From Limosilactobacillus vaginalis DSM 5837 = ATCC 49540 (GTDB lineage Bacteria; Bacillota; Bacilli; Lactobacillales; Lactobacillaceae), in assembly GCF_000159435.1 (NCBI RefSeq), contig NZ_GG693412.1, positions 212,867-260,907 on the forward strand: a stretch of 48,041 nt of DNA. The letters are read 5' to 3'. Below are positions 25,583-36,224 of the stretch, piece by piece (position 1 is the first letter of the stretch; each line of letters begins with the position of its first letter). The translations under genes were made by a program, and so were the position numbers. The notes beneath the pieces are model-generated. The model saw only the letters and a program-made list of their open reading frames with translations. It did no database searches and was not told the origin of the DNA.

Positions 25583-26570
25583 TTAGAGAACGATTCGTTG
25601 ACCCGCAACAATTCTGTTTGGATCAGAAATGTTGTTTAAGCGAGCCAAAGTTTCGTAGCTCATTCCATACCGGGCAGCGATTGCGGAAAGGGTATCGCCA
25701 GCTTGGATGGTGTATGAACCACCGTTGCTTGATGAGCTTGCTGCATAATGATGGCTTGTGTAACCTGAAGTACCAAGGTTAAGAGTCTGACCAACATAAA
25801 TCCGGTTTGGGTTAGAAATGTTATTCAAGCGAGCCAGAGTTTCGTAACTCATTCCATACCGGGCAGCGATTGCGGAAAGTGAGTCACCGCTCTTAACGGT
25901 GTAGGATCCAGCAGATGAAGCAGTGGAATGGTTAACAACATTGGAAACGGTAGAAGTAGAACCAGAGCCTAATCTTAATACTTGGCCAACGTAGATCCGG
26001 TTTGGGTTGGCAATGTTGTTCAAGCGAGCCAAGGTTTCGTAACTCATTCCGTACCGGGCAGCGATTGCAGAAAGCGAGTCACCAGCCTTGACGGTGTAAC
26101 TACCTGCTGAAGTAGTACTAGTAGTTACTTGGTGAGTAGAATTAGCTGTAGTTGAGTTAGCACTTAGTTTCAATACTTGACCAACATAAATCCGGTTTGG
26201 ATTAGAAATGTTGTTCAGGCTTGCCAAAGATTCATAATTGGTACCAAATTTGTTAGCAATTCCGGAAAGAGTGTCACCGGATTGAACGGTATATGTACCT
26301 GTAGCACTAGAACTGATGTTAGCAGTATTGCTTGAAGTATTAGTGTTAGTTTGTGAACTGGCTTGTTGCCGGACAAGGAGCCGTTGACCAACGTAAATCC
26401 GGTTTGGATTACTAATATCGTTTAATGAAGCAAGGTGGTTAACGGTAGTACTGTAGCGGTTAGCAATTCCAGAAAGGGTATCACCGGATTGAACTGTGTA
26501 GTAACCGGTATTACTTACACTCGAACTGCCACTATTGTAACTGCTGTTATCACCGTTATTGTTCTTATTA
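25583..26570 (-). repeat. Coding tandem repeats (five LysM units)
   Basis: The unit includes conserved coding for [10 protein letters not shown] and NPNRIYVGQ, recurring about every 190-210 bases. The three units nearest the 3' end are almost identical in DNA, so unit number may vary between strains. Confidence 0.8.
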
Positions 26571-27541
26571 GTAACGACCTTACCGGAGAAAGCAACTGAG
26601 TCAAGTTGGGTTAAGTTATATGTCCGAATAAGGTTAATCAATGCGTTTGCATAGCTAGGATCTGTTGCGTAGCCGTCTTGACGAAGCTTGTTAGCAACTG
26701 AAACGTAATTAGTATTGCCAAGCAGGTTCCGGTAACGACTATTAACATTGAGGAACCGCCCATGATCGGTTACTGATTCAGAGTTGTTAGCGTATGCCCG
26801 GAAATTAGCGTTAACGTAAACTGAGCGACCGCCGTAGACTTCCCGAGTCCGCATTACTACTGAATGACCATTGTAAGAACCCTTAATCCCGAAAAGGTTA
26901 TGGGCACTAGTTGATAAGCTTGACCGTCCCCAGCCACTTTCAAGAATTGCTTGGGCCACGGTAACGGATGGGAGAACTCGATATTGGTTCCAACCATCAA
27001 TTGCCCCTTGAGCAACACTTTGGATAAACTGTTGTGAATGAGCGTTACTGCTAAAGTGAAGCGAATTTAAATCAACTGAAGATGCTGGAGCTTGAGCTGC
27101 ATAAGCTGCCGTTGTGTTAGCTGAAGCAGCTGCTGATTGCGGAGCGACTGCAGAACTCGTAGCACTTGTTGGTGCGGAGCTTGCAGAAGAAGCTGAAGCA
27201 ACGGTAGAAGTGGCAGCACTAGCAGAGCTAACTGCAGCGCTCGTTACCTTAACGTTTGAGGCTGCAACGGTTGCAGAAACAACTTCACTATTACTGCTGG
27301 TGTTGGCGCTTTGACTGGCAACATTATCAGCAGCACTGCTGTCAGTATTGTTACTATTAGAATTAGTATTAGCGGTAACTTCAGTGGCGTTATTGCTGGT
27401 TTGTTGCGTTTCATCGGCATGAGCTACAGCACCGGTTGCTGTTAGCAAGGTAACTGCAGTTAAACCAGCGAACATCCATTTTCGACCGCTCTTATACATT
27501 TTATAATGCGTTGTCGAATTTGTTAGTTCTGATCGATTCAT
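25583..27541 (-). CDS. Secreted cell-wall hydrolase: glucosaminidase domain with five LysM repeats
   Basis: This 652-residue protein has a KxYKxGKxW-type signal peptide ([10 protein letters not shown], cleaved after AHA near 42) and a long Ala/Ser/Thr-rich region to about 155. A GH73-type N-acetylglucosaminidase domain (about 160-330) carries the catalytic-type Glu in AILESGWG. Five LysM domains end with YVGQ or VAGQ motifs; repeats 3-5 are nearly identical. It should bind and cut peptidoglycan in cell separation or turnover. The Ser/Thr-rich region may be glycosylated, since this signal type is used for accessory Sec glycoproteins, but no accessory Sec genes are here. Confidence 0.93.
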   Translation of the reverse strand: MNRSELTNSTTHYKMYKSGRKWMFAGLTAVTLLTATGAVAHADETQQTSNNATEVTANTNSNSNNTDSSAADNVASQSANTSSNSEVVSATVAASNVKVTSAAVSSASAATSTVASASSASSAPTSATSSAVAPQSAAASANTTAAYAAQAPASSVDLNSLHFSSNAHSQQFIQSVAQGAIDGWNQYRVLPSVTVAQAILESGWGRSSLSTSAHNLFGIKGSYNGHSVVMRTREVYGGRSVYVNANFRAYANNSESVTDHGRFLNVNSRYRNLLGNTNYVSVANKLRQDGYATDPSYANALINLIRTYNLTQLDSVAFSGKVVTNKNNNGDNSSYNSGSSSVSNTGYYTVQSGDTLSGIANRYSTTVNHLASLNDISNPNRIYVGQRLLVRQQASSQTNTNTSSNTANISSSATGTYTVQSGDTLSGIANKFGTNYESLASLNNISNPNRIYVGQVLKLSANSTTANSTHQVTTSTTSAGSYTVKAGDSLSAIAARYGMSYETLARLNNIANPNRIYVGQVLRLGSGSTSTVSNVVNHSTASSAGSYTVKSGDSLSAIAARYGMSYETLARLNNISNPNRIYVGQTLNLGTSGYTSHHYAASSSSNGGSYTIQAGDTLSAIAARYGMSYETLARLNNISDPNRIVAGQRIVL

Positions 27542-27878
27542 TTTTCTGACTCCCCCTAGAAAAACTTCTTGGAACTTTATTAACTAATCGAACAATAATC
27601 AAAAGGTAATAAAAAGTAAAAGTTTTTAAGAAGTTATTAAGATTTCAAACTAAATAAAAAGTATCATTAATATGTTAAAAGAGCAAGTAATTTTAACATT
27701 TATCGTTATTATAAAAACAACGATTATTTATTCTTATCAATCGAAAGATATATTTCTAAATAACTTCTATTAATAAACACTATATCACTAGTTGTTTAAT
27801 TAAAATTATTTTGTTTAACCCCAGAGCTTGATATTAGGATATAATGAAAAACAGTTTGAGAAAGATTGGGGAAGAAGT

Positions 27879-28814
27879 ATGGTAGCTAAACTACAAGATG
27901 TGGCTAAATTAGCTGGTGTTTCCGTAACAACTGTGTCACGGGTAATTAACAATTATGGTTCCTTAAGTGAAAAGACCATTAAGAAAGTTCATCAAGCAAT
28001 GAACCAGTTAAACTATCAGCCGAATGCTCTTGCACGGGCAATGCAAGGAAAACCGTCAAAATTTATTGGCTTGATTTTCCCTAATCTTACGAACCCGTTC
28101 TTTGCTGAATTAGTTAATGAGTTGGAGCACCAGCTTTTCCTAAAAGGGTACAAGACGATTATTGCTTCTTCGGCTGAAAATCGCGAAATTGAACATGAGT
28201 ACTTAAACATGCTTTTTGCTAATCAGGTAGACGGAATTATTTCAGGTTCCCATAACCTGGGAATTGAGGAATATCAGCAACTGACTGCGCCAATCGTTTC
28301 CTTTGACCGTTATCTTTCTGATAATATTCCAATTGTTGCAGCCGATAGTTATCGTGGTGGTAAATTAGCCGCTCGTTTTATGATCCAACATCAGGTGAAC
28401 CGGTTGGCAGTAATTGTTGACGAGGATACCTCCGTTTCGCCAACGTTAAATCGGCTGCAGGGGGTAGTTGACTATCTGAATGATCAGGGCCACAATTTCG
28501 TAACCTTAACTAAAGAAGAAATTGACCAGACAGACTTTGCCAAACAATTTGATGGTGTAATTGCATCGAATGATGTTCAAGCACTAAGGATCATTTCGCA
28601 GTATCGACAAAAGGGGTACCAAGTTAATCGTGACTTTTTTGTCACTGGATATGATGGCTCACAATTGATTTGTCAAATTGCCCCACAATTACCGACTGTG
28701 GTTCAGCCAATCCATGCCCTTGCTGAGAATTTGATTTCGACATTATTTGAACGGATAGCTAACCCGAGAAAGAAGATTGAATCAGTAACATTACCGGTAA
28801 AATTTAGGGAATAA
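27879..28814 (+). CDS. LacI-family transcriptional regulator
   Basis: This 311-residue regulator has an N-terminal LacI helix-turn-helix (LQDVAKLAGVSVTTVSRVIN) and hinge region, then a sugar-binding-type ligand domain beginning FIGLIFPNLTNPFFAEL. It resembles ScrR/RbsR-type repressors. The ATG at 27879 is preceded by TTGGGGAAG, so the longer frame from 27828 is not favoured; a TATAAT occurs at 27840-27845. No sugar operon is adjacent, so its targets lie elsewhere and the effector is unknown. Confidence 0.88.
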   Translation: MVAKLQDVAKLAGVSVTTVSRVINNYGSLSEKTIKKVHQAMNQLNYQPNALARAMQGKPSKFIGLIFPNLTNPFFAELVNELEHQLFLKGYKTIIASSAENREIEHEYLNMLFANQVDGIISGSHNLGIEEYQQLTAPIVSFDRYLSDNIPIVAADSYRGGKLAARFMIQHQVNRLAVIVDEDTSVSPTLNRLQGVVDYLNDQGHNFVTLTKEEIDQTDFAKQFDGVIASNDVQALRIISQYRQKGYQVNRDFFVTGYDGSQLICQIAPQLPTVVQPIHALAENLISTLFERIANPRKKIESVTLPVKFRE

Positions 28815-28859
28815 TCAGTTCACTGTTCTAATGAATAAATTAGAGTTTTTTATACATAT

Positions 28860-28901
28860 AAGGCCCCTAACATTCATTTTTCTTGAATGCTAGGGGCCTT
28901 G
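28860..28901. terminator. Strong bidirectional terminator
   Basis: AAGGCCCCTAACATTCA pairs with TGAATGCTAGGGGCCTT with one mismatch. It serves the convergent LacI gene and the small gene at 28912. Confidence 0.85.
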
Positions 28902-28911
28902 TAATATTAAA

Positions 28912-29112
28912 TTAATCGTTACTGGTGTTGTTGCTTTGCATGAACCGTTCAATTAATTCGGCTTCTTCATCAGTTGCGTTACTGTTACCAGATTTGATAT
29001 CGTGAATCCGTTCAACAGATAAGTGACTACCAAAAGCAACCTGATTATCGTTCATGTCGTGCTCACGTTCAAATTTGATCAATTCCTGGGCAATTTCGTT
29101 CAAATTATCCAT
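28912..29112 (-). CDS. Small HTH-like protein, LBP_cg2779-type
   Basis: This 66-residue acidic protein has the pattern NQVAFGSHLSVERIHDIKSG, resembling a minimal XRE-like helix-turn-helix. It looks like the small Lactobacillus family I know as LBP_cg2779; that assignment is from memory. An AAGGGGGGAA ribosome site precedes the ATG. No function is established. Confidence 0.75.
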   Translation of the reverse strand: MDNLNEIAQELIKFEREHDMNDNQVAFGSHLSVERIHDIKSGNSNATDEEAELIERFMQSNNTSND

Positions 29113-29252
29113 GAAATAAAATTCCCCCCTTAGTGCTATTTAGCAAAGCTAATATAAGATTAACTAGTCCTATTGTAGAACATTCTTTGATTCGATGCCA
29201 AAATTAAGTTTATCATAGATTGCGAGAATGAAATGGAATAAATATTTAAGTT

Positions 29253-29281
29253 TTGGTGATGTGGGCGGACAATGGTATGAT
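29253..29281 (+). promoter_or_regulatory. Promoter of the 29339 gene
   Basis: TTGGTG (29253-29258), a 17-base spacer and TATGAT (29276-29281). Confidence 0.55.
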
Positions 29282-29338
29282 TTTGTGTGATAATCAATAT
29301 AAGTTAAGTCTATTGAGAAGAAATGGAGAATTAAAATT

Positions 29339-29959
29339 ATGAGTTGGAACTGGCTAGGCTGGTTAATGTGGATTCTTGGAATTGGCTTTTTAGGTTTTGT
29401 AATCCATTATATTCGGGTAAAGCAGCTAATGTTAATTGCTAAAACGAAGAAACGGTTTGATGGTAAATTGTTTACCCAGTATGTGGTAATGAGTTTGGTG
29501 GCTATTTTATGGTTAGGAAGCTTGGTATACCTTCGCTTTATTCAACCGATTAACTACAATGATCGTCAACAGGTACAGCTATCCACAAAGTACCAACCAT
29601 TACAATTACATGATCAAGGGAACGATTATTATTATGTTCTTGCTAAGCATAGTACATCAGGGAAGCGACCGATCGTGTCATACACTTATTGGGCTGATAA
29701 TTCTAAGTACATGGTTAGTTCCCGATTTAGTTCAATTAGTGATGGAGCGCAGCTTATTCCTGTTGAAGCAACGAGCTTACCATGGAATAAGGAAAAACTG
29801 CAGAAAATTGATAACGAATCAGGACATGCATTTGCTGCGGTGATGACGGGCCATTACCGTAATACACCGTTAAATGGTCTTAGCTTACGAGCAAATCATA
29901 TTGCGTCTAGTTATACTCTGCTTCGGGTGCCACAGGAAAACATGGTAGCTGAACACTAA
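29339..29959 (+). CDS. Membrane protein with two N-terminal helices, unknown function
   Basis: The product is 206 residues, with two hydrophobic helices (about 5-25 and 47-66) and an outer domain of about 140 residues. It resembles Lactobacillus-restricted membrane families (DUF4811 or LVIS_2131-like), but I cannot decide between them. A hairpin terminator follows the stop, ahead of an MFS gene, so co-transcription is uncertain. Confidence 0.75.
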   Translation: MSWNWLGWLMWILGIGFLGFVIHYIRVKQLMLIAKTKKRFDGKLFTQYVVMSLVAILWLGSLVYLRFIQPINYNDRQQVQLSTKYQPLQLHDQGNDYYYVLAKHSTSGKRPIVSYTYWADNSKYMVSSRFSSISDGAQLIPVEATSLPWNKEKLQKIDNESGHAFAAVMTGHYRNTPLNGLSLRANHIASSYTLLRVPQENMVAEH

Positions 29960-29980
29960 TTAATTATAAGGATTTAATAT

Positions 29981-30015
29981 TGGGATTGAGATTGTATCTC
30001 AGTCTCTTTCTTTTT
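29981..30015 (+). terminator. Terminator after the 29339 gene
   Basis: GGGATTGAGAT-TGT-ATCTCAGTCTC forms a stem with one G-U pair and is followed by TTTCTTTTT. The MFS ribosome site lies within the T-rich tail. Confidence 0.65.
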
Positions 30016-30035
30016 GAGGAGTTCAGTAAAAAGTT

Positions 30036-31232
30036 GTGGGATTAGAAAAAGAACGAATGAAGAAAGAAAAAACGGTTCAATTAAAGTGGGTGGCATTAGC
30101 AAGCTTGCTGAATAATACTGGGGCTGCCTTTATCTGGCCGTTAACAACGATGTATGTTAACAAATATTTAGGACAAACGTTAACAACTGCGGGAGTAGTG
30201 ATGCTCCTGATATCAATTGCAATGATGGCTGGTAATTACATTGGGGGATGGTTGTTTGACCATTGGAGTTCTTATCGAACGGCTTTGCTAGGCGTGACAT
30301 GTTCGACCATTCCGATTATCCTACTGATTTTTATTCACGGTTGGCCATGGTATGCGGTGCTGATGGTAATTAATAGTTTTGGTGATGGGATTAATATGAC
30401 GATTGTTAATTCCTACGGGACGGCGGTTGCCAATCACCCAGCACGCTTCGTGTTTAACTACATTTACATGGCATTTAATGTGGGGGTAGTGTTGGGAACC
30501 CTTCTTGTGGGTGTCTTATTGCCGATTAGTGTCGTACTGGTCTTTAGCGTTGCCTCGGCATTCTATCTAGGCTTAACCCTAATGGTACTCTTTACGTTTA
30601 ATATTGAGGTTAAAAGTATCGGACAGCAACGCTCAAAGCCAGGTCGACGAATCAAGGGCCGTTCAAAATTTATTGCCCTGGTATTCTTAATTTTGATTAA
30701 TGTAATGACGATTCATATTAGTTATTCGCTTTGGGAAAGTGTTATGGCAGTTCATATGACTAATATGGGAATTCCGTTTTATGCATATAGTTTATTATGG
30801 ACACTAAACGGGATCATTATTATTATCGGTCAACCATTAGTTAACAAGTTAAGTCCCTATATGCGGCTTTCAACCCAGATTGTGTTAGGAATTTTAATTT
30901 TTGCCAGTTCGTTTTTCTTCTTAATCTTTGCCCATAACTTGGTCGAATTTGTAATTGACTTTGTGGTTTTGACGATTGGGGAGACATTGAGCTTTGCAGG
31001 ATTGCCAGCATGGATTACTCAATTGACTGGGACTGCTAATGCTGGTCACTATCAAGGCTTGTACAATATTGTCATTTCAGTTGGCCGAGCAATTGGGCCG
31101 CTTTATGGCGGGTATGTAATTGAACACGGCAATTATCAAGAACTATTTTTCTCGGTTTTCATGCTGATGATTGTTACCTTGATGTTTGTAGGAATAAAAT
31201 TATTTCATATTCACCAGCAGCAGGCACGGTAA
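30036..31232 (+). CDS. MFS transporter
   Basis: This protein of up to 398 residues has 12 predicted helices. The MFS motif A-like loop between helices 2 and 3 is seen as GNYIGGWLFDHWSSYRTAL. It is most like multidrug-type drug/proton antiporters, but the substrate is unknown. The start is unclear: GTG at 30036 lies 14 bases after GAGGAG, while ATG at 30057 has only a weak site. Helix content is unaffected by the choice. Confidence 0.85.
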   Translation: MGLEKERMKKEKTVQLKWVALASLLNNTGAAFIWPLTTMYVNKYLGQTLTTAGVVMLLISIAMMAGNYIGGWLFDHWSSYRTALLGVTCSTIPIILLIFIHGWPWYAVLMVINSFGDGINMTIVNSYGTAVANHPARFVFNYIYMAFNVGVVLGTLLVGVLLPISVVLVFSVASAFYLGLTLMVLFTFNIEVKSIGQQRSKPGRRIKGRSKFIALVFLILINVMTIHISYSLWESVMAVHMTNMGIPFYAYSLLWTLNGIIIIIGQPLVNKLSPYMRLSTQIVLGILIFASSFFFLIFAHNLVEFVIDFVVLTIGETLSFAGLPAWITQLTGTANAGHYQGLYNIVISVGRAIGPLYGGYVIEHGNYQELFFSVFMLMIVTLMFVGIKLFHIHQQQAR

Positions 31233-31253
31233 AGGTACAAAAAGTCTGCTAGC

Positions 31254-31378
31254 TATGGTAAAATCACACATGGATAATTAAGATTAACGATTAATTATAG
31301 AGAGACGATTTAATTTATTAGTCGCCCTCTAAGGCACTTTGTCTTAGGAGGGCGCTTTATTTTGAAGGGAGTACCAGT
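31254..31378 (+). promoter_or_regulatory. hisS promoter and attenuator-like leader
   Basis: An extended -10, TATGGTAAAAT (31254-31264), starts a leader of about 100 bases. It contains an AT-rich dyad (TAATTAA...TTAATTA near 31275-31297). A strong terminator-type hairpin near 31322-31352 (CGCCCTCTAAGGCA with TCTTAGGAGGGCG) is followed by TTTATTTT, about 20 bases before the hisS ATG. No T-box core or Stem I is present. Its position suggests attenuation by another mechanism. Confidence 0.6.
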
Positions 31379-32656
31379 ATGGAATACCAAAAACCAAAAG
31401 GAACCGCAGATTTACTACCAGGGACGACTAATCTTTGGGAAAAGGTTGAAAAAGTTGCGCGTGAAGTCTTTGACCAATTTGGTTACCGCGGTATCCGGAC
31501 ACCGATGTTTGAAGATTACAATGTCTTTTCACGAAATGTTGGTGATACTTCGGACATCGTTGAAAAGGAAATGTATGATTTCCATGATAAGGGTGACCGG
31601 CACATTGCCTTGCGTCCAGAGGGAACTGCTGGTGTTGTTCGGGCATACGTTGAAAATAAGTTGTATGGTCCTGAATATCCTAAGCCATATAAGGTTTACT
31701 ACATGGGACCAATGTTTCGCTATGAACGTCCACAATCAGGACGCCAACGGGAATTCCATCAAATTGGTGTTGAAGCATTAAATAATGAATCTCCACAAAT
31801 TGATGTTGAAGTAATCGCAATGGCAATGCAGCTGTTTAAGCGGTTCGGTGTTCCAAATGTGAAGTTAACAATTAATACTTTAGGTGATAAGCAGGTTCGT
31901 GAAGACTATCGTGAAGCATTGATTAACTTCCTGAAGCCCCACTATGATGAATTGAGTTCTGATTCTCAGGAGCGGATGTACCGGAACCCTCTCCGTGTTT
32001 TAGATAGTAAGGATGCTGGAGACCAAAAGATCGTTGCTCAAGCACCATCCATTTTGGATTACCTGGACGAAGAGTCACAGAATTACTTTGATCAAGTTCA
32101 ATCCCTATTGAAGGAACTTGGAATTGATTACGAAATTGATACCAACATGGTTCGTGGTCTGGATTACTATAACCACACGATCTTTGAAATTATGTCAGAT
32201 TCACCAGTATTTGGGGGCGGCTACACTACTGTTTGTGCGGGTGGTCGTTACAATGGCCTTATTAACCAGCTTGGTGGCCCTGAAGAAGGTGGAATTGGTT
32301 TCGGAATGGGAGTAGAACGATTAATGTTGCTCCTTCAACAAGAGAATCCAGAATTTGCTCCTCAAGATCAATTAGATGTCTTCTTTGCTAGTGCAAATGA
32401 AGCTGGCGATAACCTTGCCTTTAAGATTCTAAATCAAATCCGTGATAAGGGCGTTGTTGCTGATAAAGATTACAGTGGCGTTAAGGTTGGTAAGCAAATT
32501 AAAGAAGCTTTCCGCCGTAATGCAAAGTACTTTGCGGTCTTTGGTGAACGTGAAGTTGATGAAGGGCAGTTCCAACTAAAGAATGCTGCTACTAAGGATA
32601 CGGTTGATGTTAAGATTGCAGATTTTGTTGCTGAGCCAACAAAGTATTTGCGGTAA
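31379..32656 (+). CDS. hisS: Histidyl-tRNA synthetase
   Basis: This 425-residue class II synthetase has an N-terminal KPKGTADLLPG and a motif 2 region with MFRYERPQSGRQREFHQ. The histidine-specific segment is VRGLDYYNHTIFE. Motif 3 includes GIGFGMGVERL, and a C-terminal anticodon-binding domain spans about 330-425. It charges tRNA-His in the cytoplasm. In most Firmicutes aspS follows hisS; here a strong terminator follows and aspS is absent. The leader carries a hairpin just ahead of the start. Confidence 0.97.
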   Translation: MEYQKPKGTADLLPGTTNLWEKVEKVAREVFDQFGYRGIRTPMFEDYNVFSRNVGDTSDIVEKEMYDFHDKGDRHIALRPEGTAGVVRAYVENKLYGPEYPKPYKVYYMGPMFRYERPQSGRQREFHQIGVEALNNESPQIDVEVIAMAMQLFKRFGVPNVKLTINTLGDKQVREDYREALINFLKPHYDELSSDSQERMYRNPLRVLDSKDAGDQKIVAQAPSILDYLDEESQNYFDQVQSLLKELGIDYEIDTNMVRGLDYYNHTIFEIMSDSPVFGGGYTTVCAGGRYNGLINQLGGPEEGGIGFGMGVERLMLLLQQENPEFAPQDQLDVFFASANEAGDNLAFKILNQIRDKGVVADKDYSGVKVGKQIKEAFRRNAKYFAVFGEREVDEGQFQLKNAATKDTVDVKIADFVAEPTKYLR

Positions 32657-32660
32657 ATAG

Positions 32661-32705
32661 TAAAGGGGCCAGGAAAAACATTTTGTTTTTCCTGGCCCCT
32701 TTATC
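32661..32705. terminator. Strong terminator between hisS and ldhD
   Basis: AAAGGGGCCAGGAAAAAC pairs with GTTTTTCCTGGCCCCTTT as a perfect stem. It serves both convergent genes. Confidence 0.88.
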
Positions 32706-32731
32706 TATAATTGATAATTTTTATTTAAGGT

Positions 32732-33757
<1,026 letters not shown>

Positions 33758-33882
33758 TCAAATACAATAGAATCATATTAACTATGAGAACTATTTCACT
33801 AATTATCTGAGATAATGCATCTAAAATCAAGCTTATTCAGTGATATTTTATACATTTAAATTAAAAATGAATATTAATATCA

Positions 33883-34524
33883 CTAATCGTCAACTGGATA
33901 TGTCCCCATATCACTAGCAACAACTACCCGACCAGCATGTTTTTTACCAGCACTTTTAGTTAAACCAACCTTATTTACAGCAAAGGTAACGGTTGCCGTT
34001 GCATTAACGGCAACGCCCATTACTTCTCCAGTATCGGTATTAATACCTGATGGCATATCAACGGCAACCACCACGGCGTCACTATTATTAATAGCCTCAA
34101 TTGCTGTAGCATAGTTGCCTTCAACAGGACGATCAATGCCGATACCAAACAGGGCATCGACAATCAATGATGCGTCTTTCAGAACATTAAGATCTGAAGT
34201 TTGCGGAATTTTATAGTACTGACAAATTCGATCTTGAACTTGGTGTTCATTGGAAGCGTGGTCCGGATTACCAACATTTAGAATAGTGACTTTTACACCG
34301 GCAATATGGAGGAGACGGGCGACATCTAGTCCATCTCCGCCGTTATTGCCACTTCCGGCAACCACCACAATGTTTTGTAAATTCAACGGAAATGCATTTA
34401 GTACTTCATCACGAACTGCCAATGCTGCGCGTTCCATCAATACTAATGACGGAATGCCAATTGTGTTAATTGTGTATGAATCATAGTGTCGCATTTGTTC
34501 AGCGGTAATTGCTTTGTCTGCCAT
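33883..34524 (-). CDS. nnrE: NAD(P)H-hydrate epimerase
   Basis: This 213-residue YjeF N-terminal domain protein has the motif GSGNNGGDGLDVAR and DALFGIGIDRPVEG. It interconverts R and S forms of damaged hydrated NAD(P)H so that a dehydratase can repair them. The dehydratase domain (NnrD) is neither fused nor adjacent. An AGGAGG site precedes the ATG. Confidence 0.93.
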   Translation of the reverse strand: MADKAITAEQMRHYDSYTINTIGIPSLVLMERAALAVRDEVLNAFPLNLQNIVVVAGSGNNGGDGLDVARLLHIAGVKVTILNVGNPDHASNEHQVQDRICQYYKIPQTSDLNVLKDASLIVDALFGIGIDRPVEGNYATAIEAINNSDAVVVAVDMPSGINTDTGEVMGVAVNATATVTFAVNKVGLTKSAGKKHAGRVVVASDMGTYPVDD

Positions 34525-34640
34525 AATGGAAACCTCCTGAATATAAACTACCTTTAGCTTAGCACTTTTTGTTAATTGTGAGCGGGACTAGAGGAGAGTA
34601 GAATATGGTTAGGTTAACTTATGGCTGGAGGAAGAGAATA

Positions 34641-34958
34641 GTGAGTAAAAAAGGAAAGTATGAAGTTCAACGATTTACATGTATTCCGGTTGAGACAGAT
34701 GATAACGGTCAGTATCAACTGAAAGTAGATCAACAAGGGAACGCCAAGATCCATATTTGGCGAACCGGGAAACATACAAAGGGAAAATATCAACGGCCCG
34801 GGCAATTGATGTTAACGGAAAATAATCTGATGGCCGTTATTATTGCCGCTGAGCCAATGGCATTTAAAGATCGTCATAGTGAAACGCCACTTCAACGTTT
34901 TCTAACGACTTTTGTGGATGATGCGGTTTTGCAGCAAGGGTTGAAGCTATTAAAATAA
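34641..34958 (+). CDS. Conserved small protein of unknown function (about 105 aa)
   Basis: The GTG at 34641 is best supported, with GGAGGAAG 6 bases upstream, and gives MSKKGKYEV... An ATG at 34605 with AGGAGAG is the alternative (117 aa). The protein is basic, soluble and mixed alpha/beta in character (GNAKIHIWRTGKHTKGKYQ). I do not recognise a domain. It stands alone between nnrE and a convergent DUF488 gene. Confidence 0.7.
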   Translation: MSKKGKYEVQRFTCIPVETDDNGQYQLKVDQQGNAKIHIWRTGKHTKGKYQRPGQLMLTENNLMAVIIAAEPMAFKDRHSETPLQRFLTTFVDDAVLQQGLKLLK

Positions 34959-35011
34959 GTTACTGTTAAGGCCAAAAGTACAATTTTTAGCATAATTACT
35001 ATCATAATTTA

Positions 35012-35050
35012 AAACAATAACCCCCGAAAATCGATTTTCGGAGGTTATTG
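35012..35050. terminator. Terminator between the 34641 gene and the DUF488 gene
   Basis: AATAACCCCCGAAAATC and GATTTTCGGAGGTTATT form a stem with one mismatch. On the minus strand it runs into TGTTTT, so it mainly serves the DUF488 gene. Confidence 0.75.
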
Positions 35051-35123
35051 TTGCTTAAAAAGGATATCTAAATGCTAAAAATCCATTTTTGGCGTTTATC
35101 TTTAGAGCATTAAGGAGATTATG

Positions 35124-35522
35124 TTAATTTTCGCTTTTTTTAACTGAGTGAACCTTAACTCCCAAATCAGATGCGAGCTTGTCCGCAAGAACCACAGCTT
35201 GGTTATGTTCTTCATCCTTGGCACCGTAAAGTAAAATGACGTTTTGGGATTTTAGTTCTTCCTGAATAATTGCACGAAGGGTGTTGTAGTAGGAAGGCGC
35301 AGTTGCAATCTCATTCAGGTAGCGTTCCTTAAATTCTGGGAAGCGGGCAACATCGTGACCATACCACTTCCGCAAGTCGTTACTTGGGGCAACTTCTTTC
35401 ATCCACCGGTCAAGGTGTGCTTTTTCTTTAGAGATCCCACGGGGCCAAATACGGTCGATAAGGATTCGGTAGCCATCTAGGTCAGCAGGCTTTGTATAAA
35501 TTCTTTCTAACTTTAATTCCAT
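35124..35522 (-). CDS. DUF488 family protein
   Basis: This 132-residue protein has the family hallmarks RIWPRGISKEKA, LRKWYGHD and an LLYGAKDEEHNQA segment near the C-terminus. The biochemical role of the family is not established. It is divergent from mpg across about 60 bp. Confidence 0.88.
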   Translation of the reverse strand: MELKLERIYTKPADLDGYRILIDRIWPRGISKEKAHLDRWMKEVAPSNDLRKWYGHDVARFPEFKERYLNEIATAPSYYNTLRAIIQEELKSQNVILLYGAKDEEHNQAVVLADKLASDLGVKVHSVKKSEN

Positions 35523-35586
35523 AATAGTGAATCCCCTTCTAATTAGTGATACTTTTAGAATAGTACAAGTTGAGGAGGAATCAAGG

Positions 35587-36222
35587 ATGCTAACAAAATA
35601 TCAACGGTTTTTCACAGGTCGTCCTACAGAAGAGATTGCCCGATCGTTATTAGGAAAACTAATTACTTATACTAGTGTCGATGGGTCAAAAACTGGTGGA
35701 TTAATTGTGGAAACTGAAGCTTATCTTGGCGAAAGTGATTCTGCTTCACATGCATATAATGGTCGACGAACGAATTATTCTGAATCGCTTTATGGTAACC
35801 CGGGAAATATTTATCTTTACCAGATTAGGGGGCATTACTGCTTTGACGTAGTTGTTCAGGATGCCGAAGAGCCTCAGGGAGTCCTTATTCGGGGACTAGA
35901 ACCGACTGTTAATCAGAAACAAATGACAATTAATCGGGGGATGAGTGGCTTTAATCTTAGTAATGGTCCCGCAAAGTTGGTTCAAGCACTCGGAATTCAT
36001 TCACGAGAATTGGATGGTCATCCATTAGAAACAAGCCCCTTAACGATTGAACTTACTGCTGGTCGGAAGCCGCGTGAGATTACAACGACAAGCCGGATCG
36101 GGGTGAATTTAAAGGGTAAGGATGGTCGGAAACCATACCGCTTTTATGTTAAGGGAAATCCTTACGTTTCTGGTTTGCGGAAGCGAGAAATGAACTTAGA
36201 TAACCATGGATGGGAGGAATAG
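35587..36222 (+). CDS. mpg: 3-methyladenine DNA glycosylase (AAG/MPG family)
   Basis: This 211-residue protein has the AAG family segments LIVETEAYLGESDSASHAY, YGNPGNIYLYQIRG and a C-terminal RIGV. It removes alkylated purines to begin base excision repair. The ATG at 35587 follows TTGAGGAGGAA; the longer frame from 35527 lies in the promoter region. The next gene starts 2 bases after its stop, with its ribosome site inside the mpg end, so the four genes to 38982 form one operon. Confidence 0.93.
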   Translation: MLTKYQRFFTGRPTEEIARSLLGKLITYTSVDGSKTGGLIVETEAYLGESDSASHAYNGRRTNYSESLYGNPGNIYLYQIRGHYCFDVVVQDAEEPQGVLIRGLEPTVNQKQMTINRGMSGFNLSNGPAKLVQALGIHSRELDGHPLETSPLTIELTAGRKPREITTTSRIGVNLKGKDGRKPYRFYVKGNPYVSGLRKREMNLDNHGWEE

Positions 36223-36224
36223 CA

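Noticed and set aside
25583-26570. Regular repeats as a CRISPR array
   Set aside because: The repeats are in frame and encode LysM domains; spacing and sequence are protein-driven.
31254-31378. hisS leader as a T-box riboswitch
   Set aside because: There is no Stem I, specifier context or GGTGG-type core, and the leader is only about 100 bases long.
31362-31781. Open frame of about 139 codons overlapping hisS in another frame
   Set aside because: It is out of frame with the well-conserved hisS and has no family similarity.
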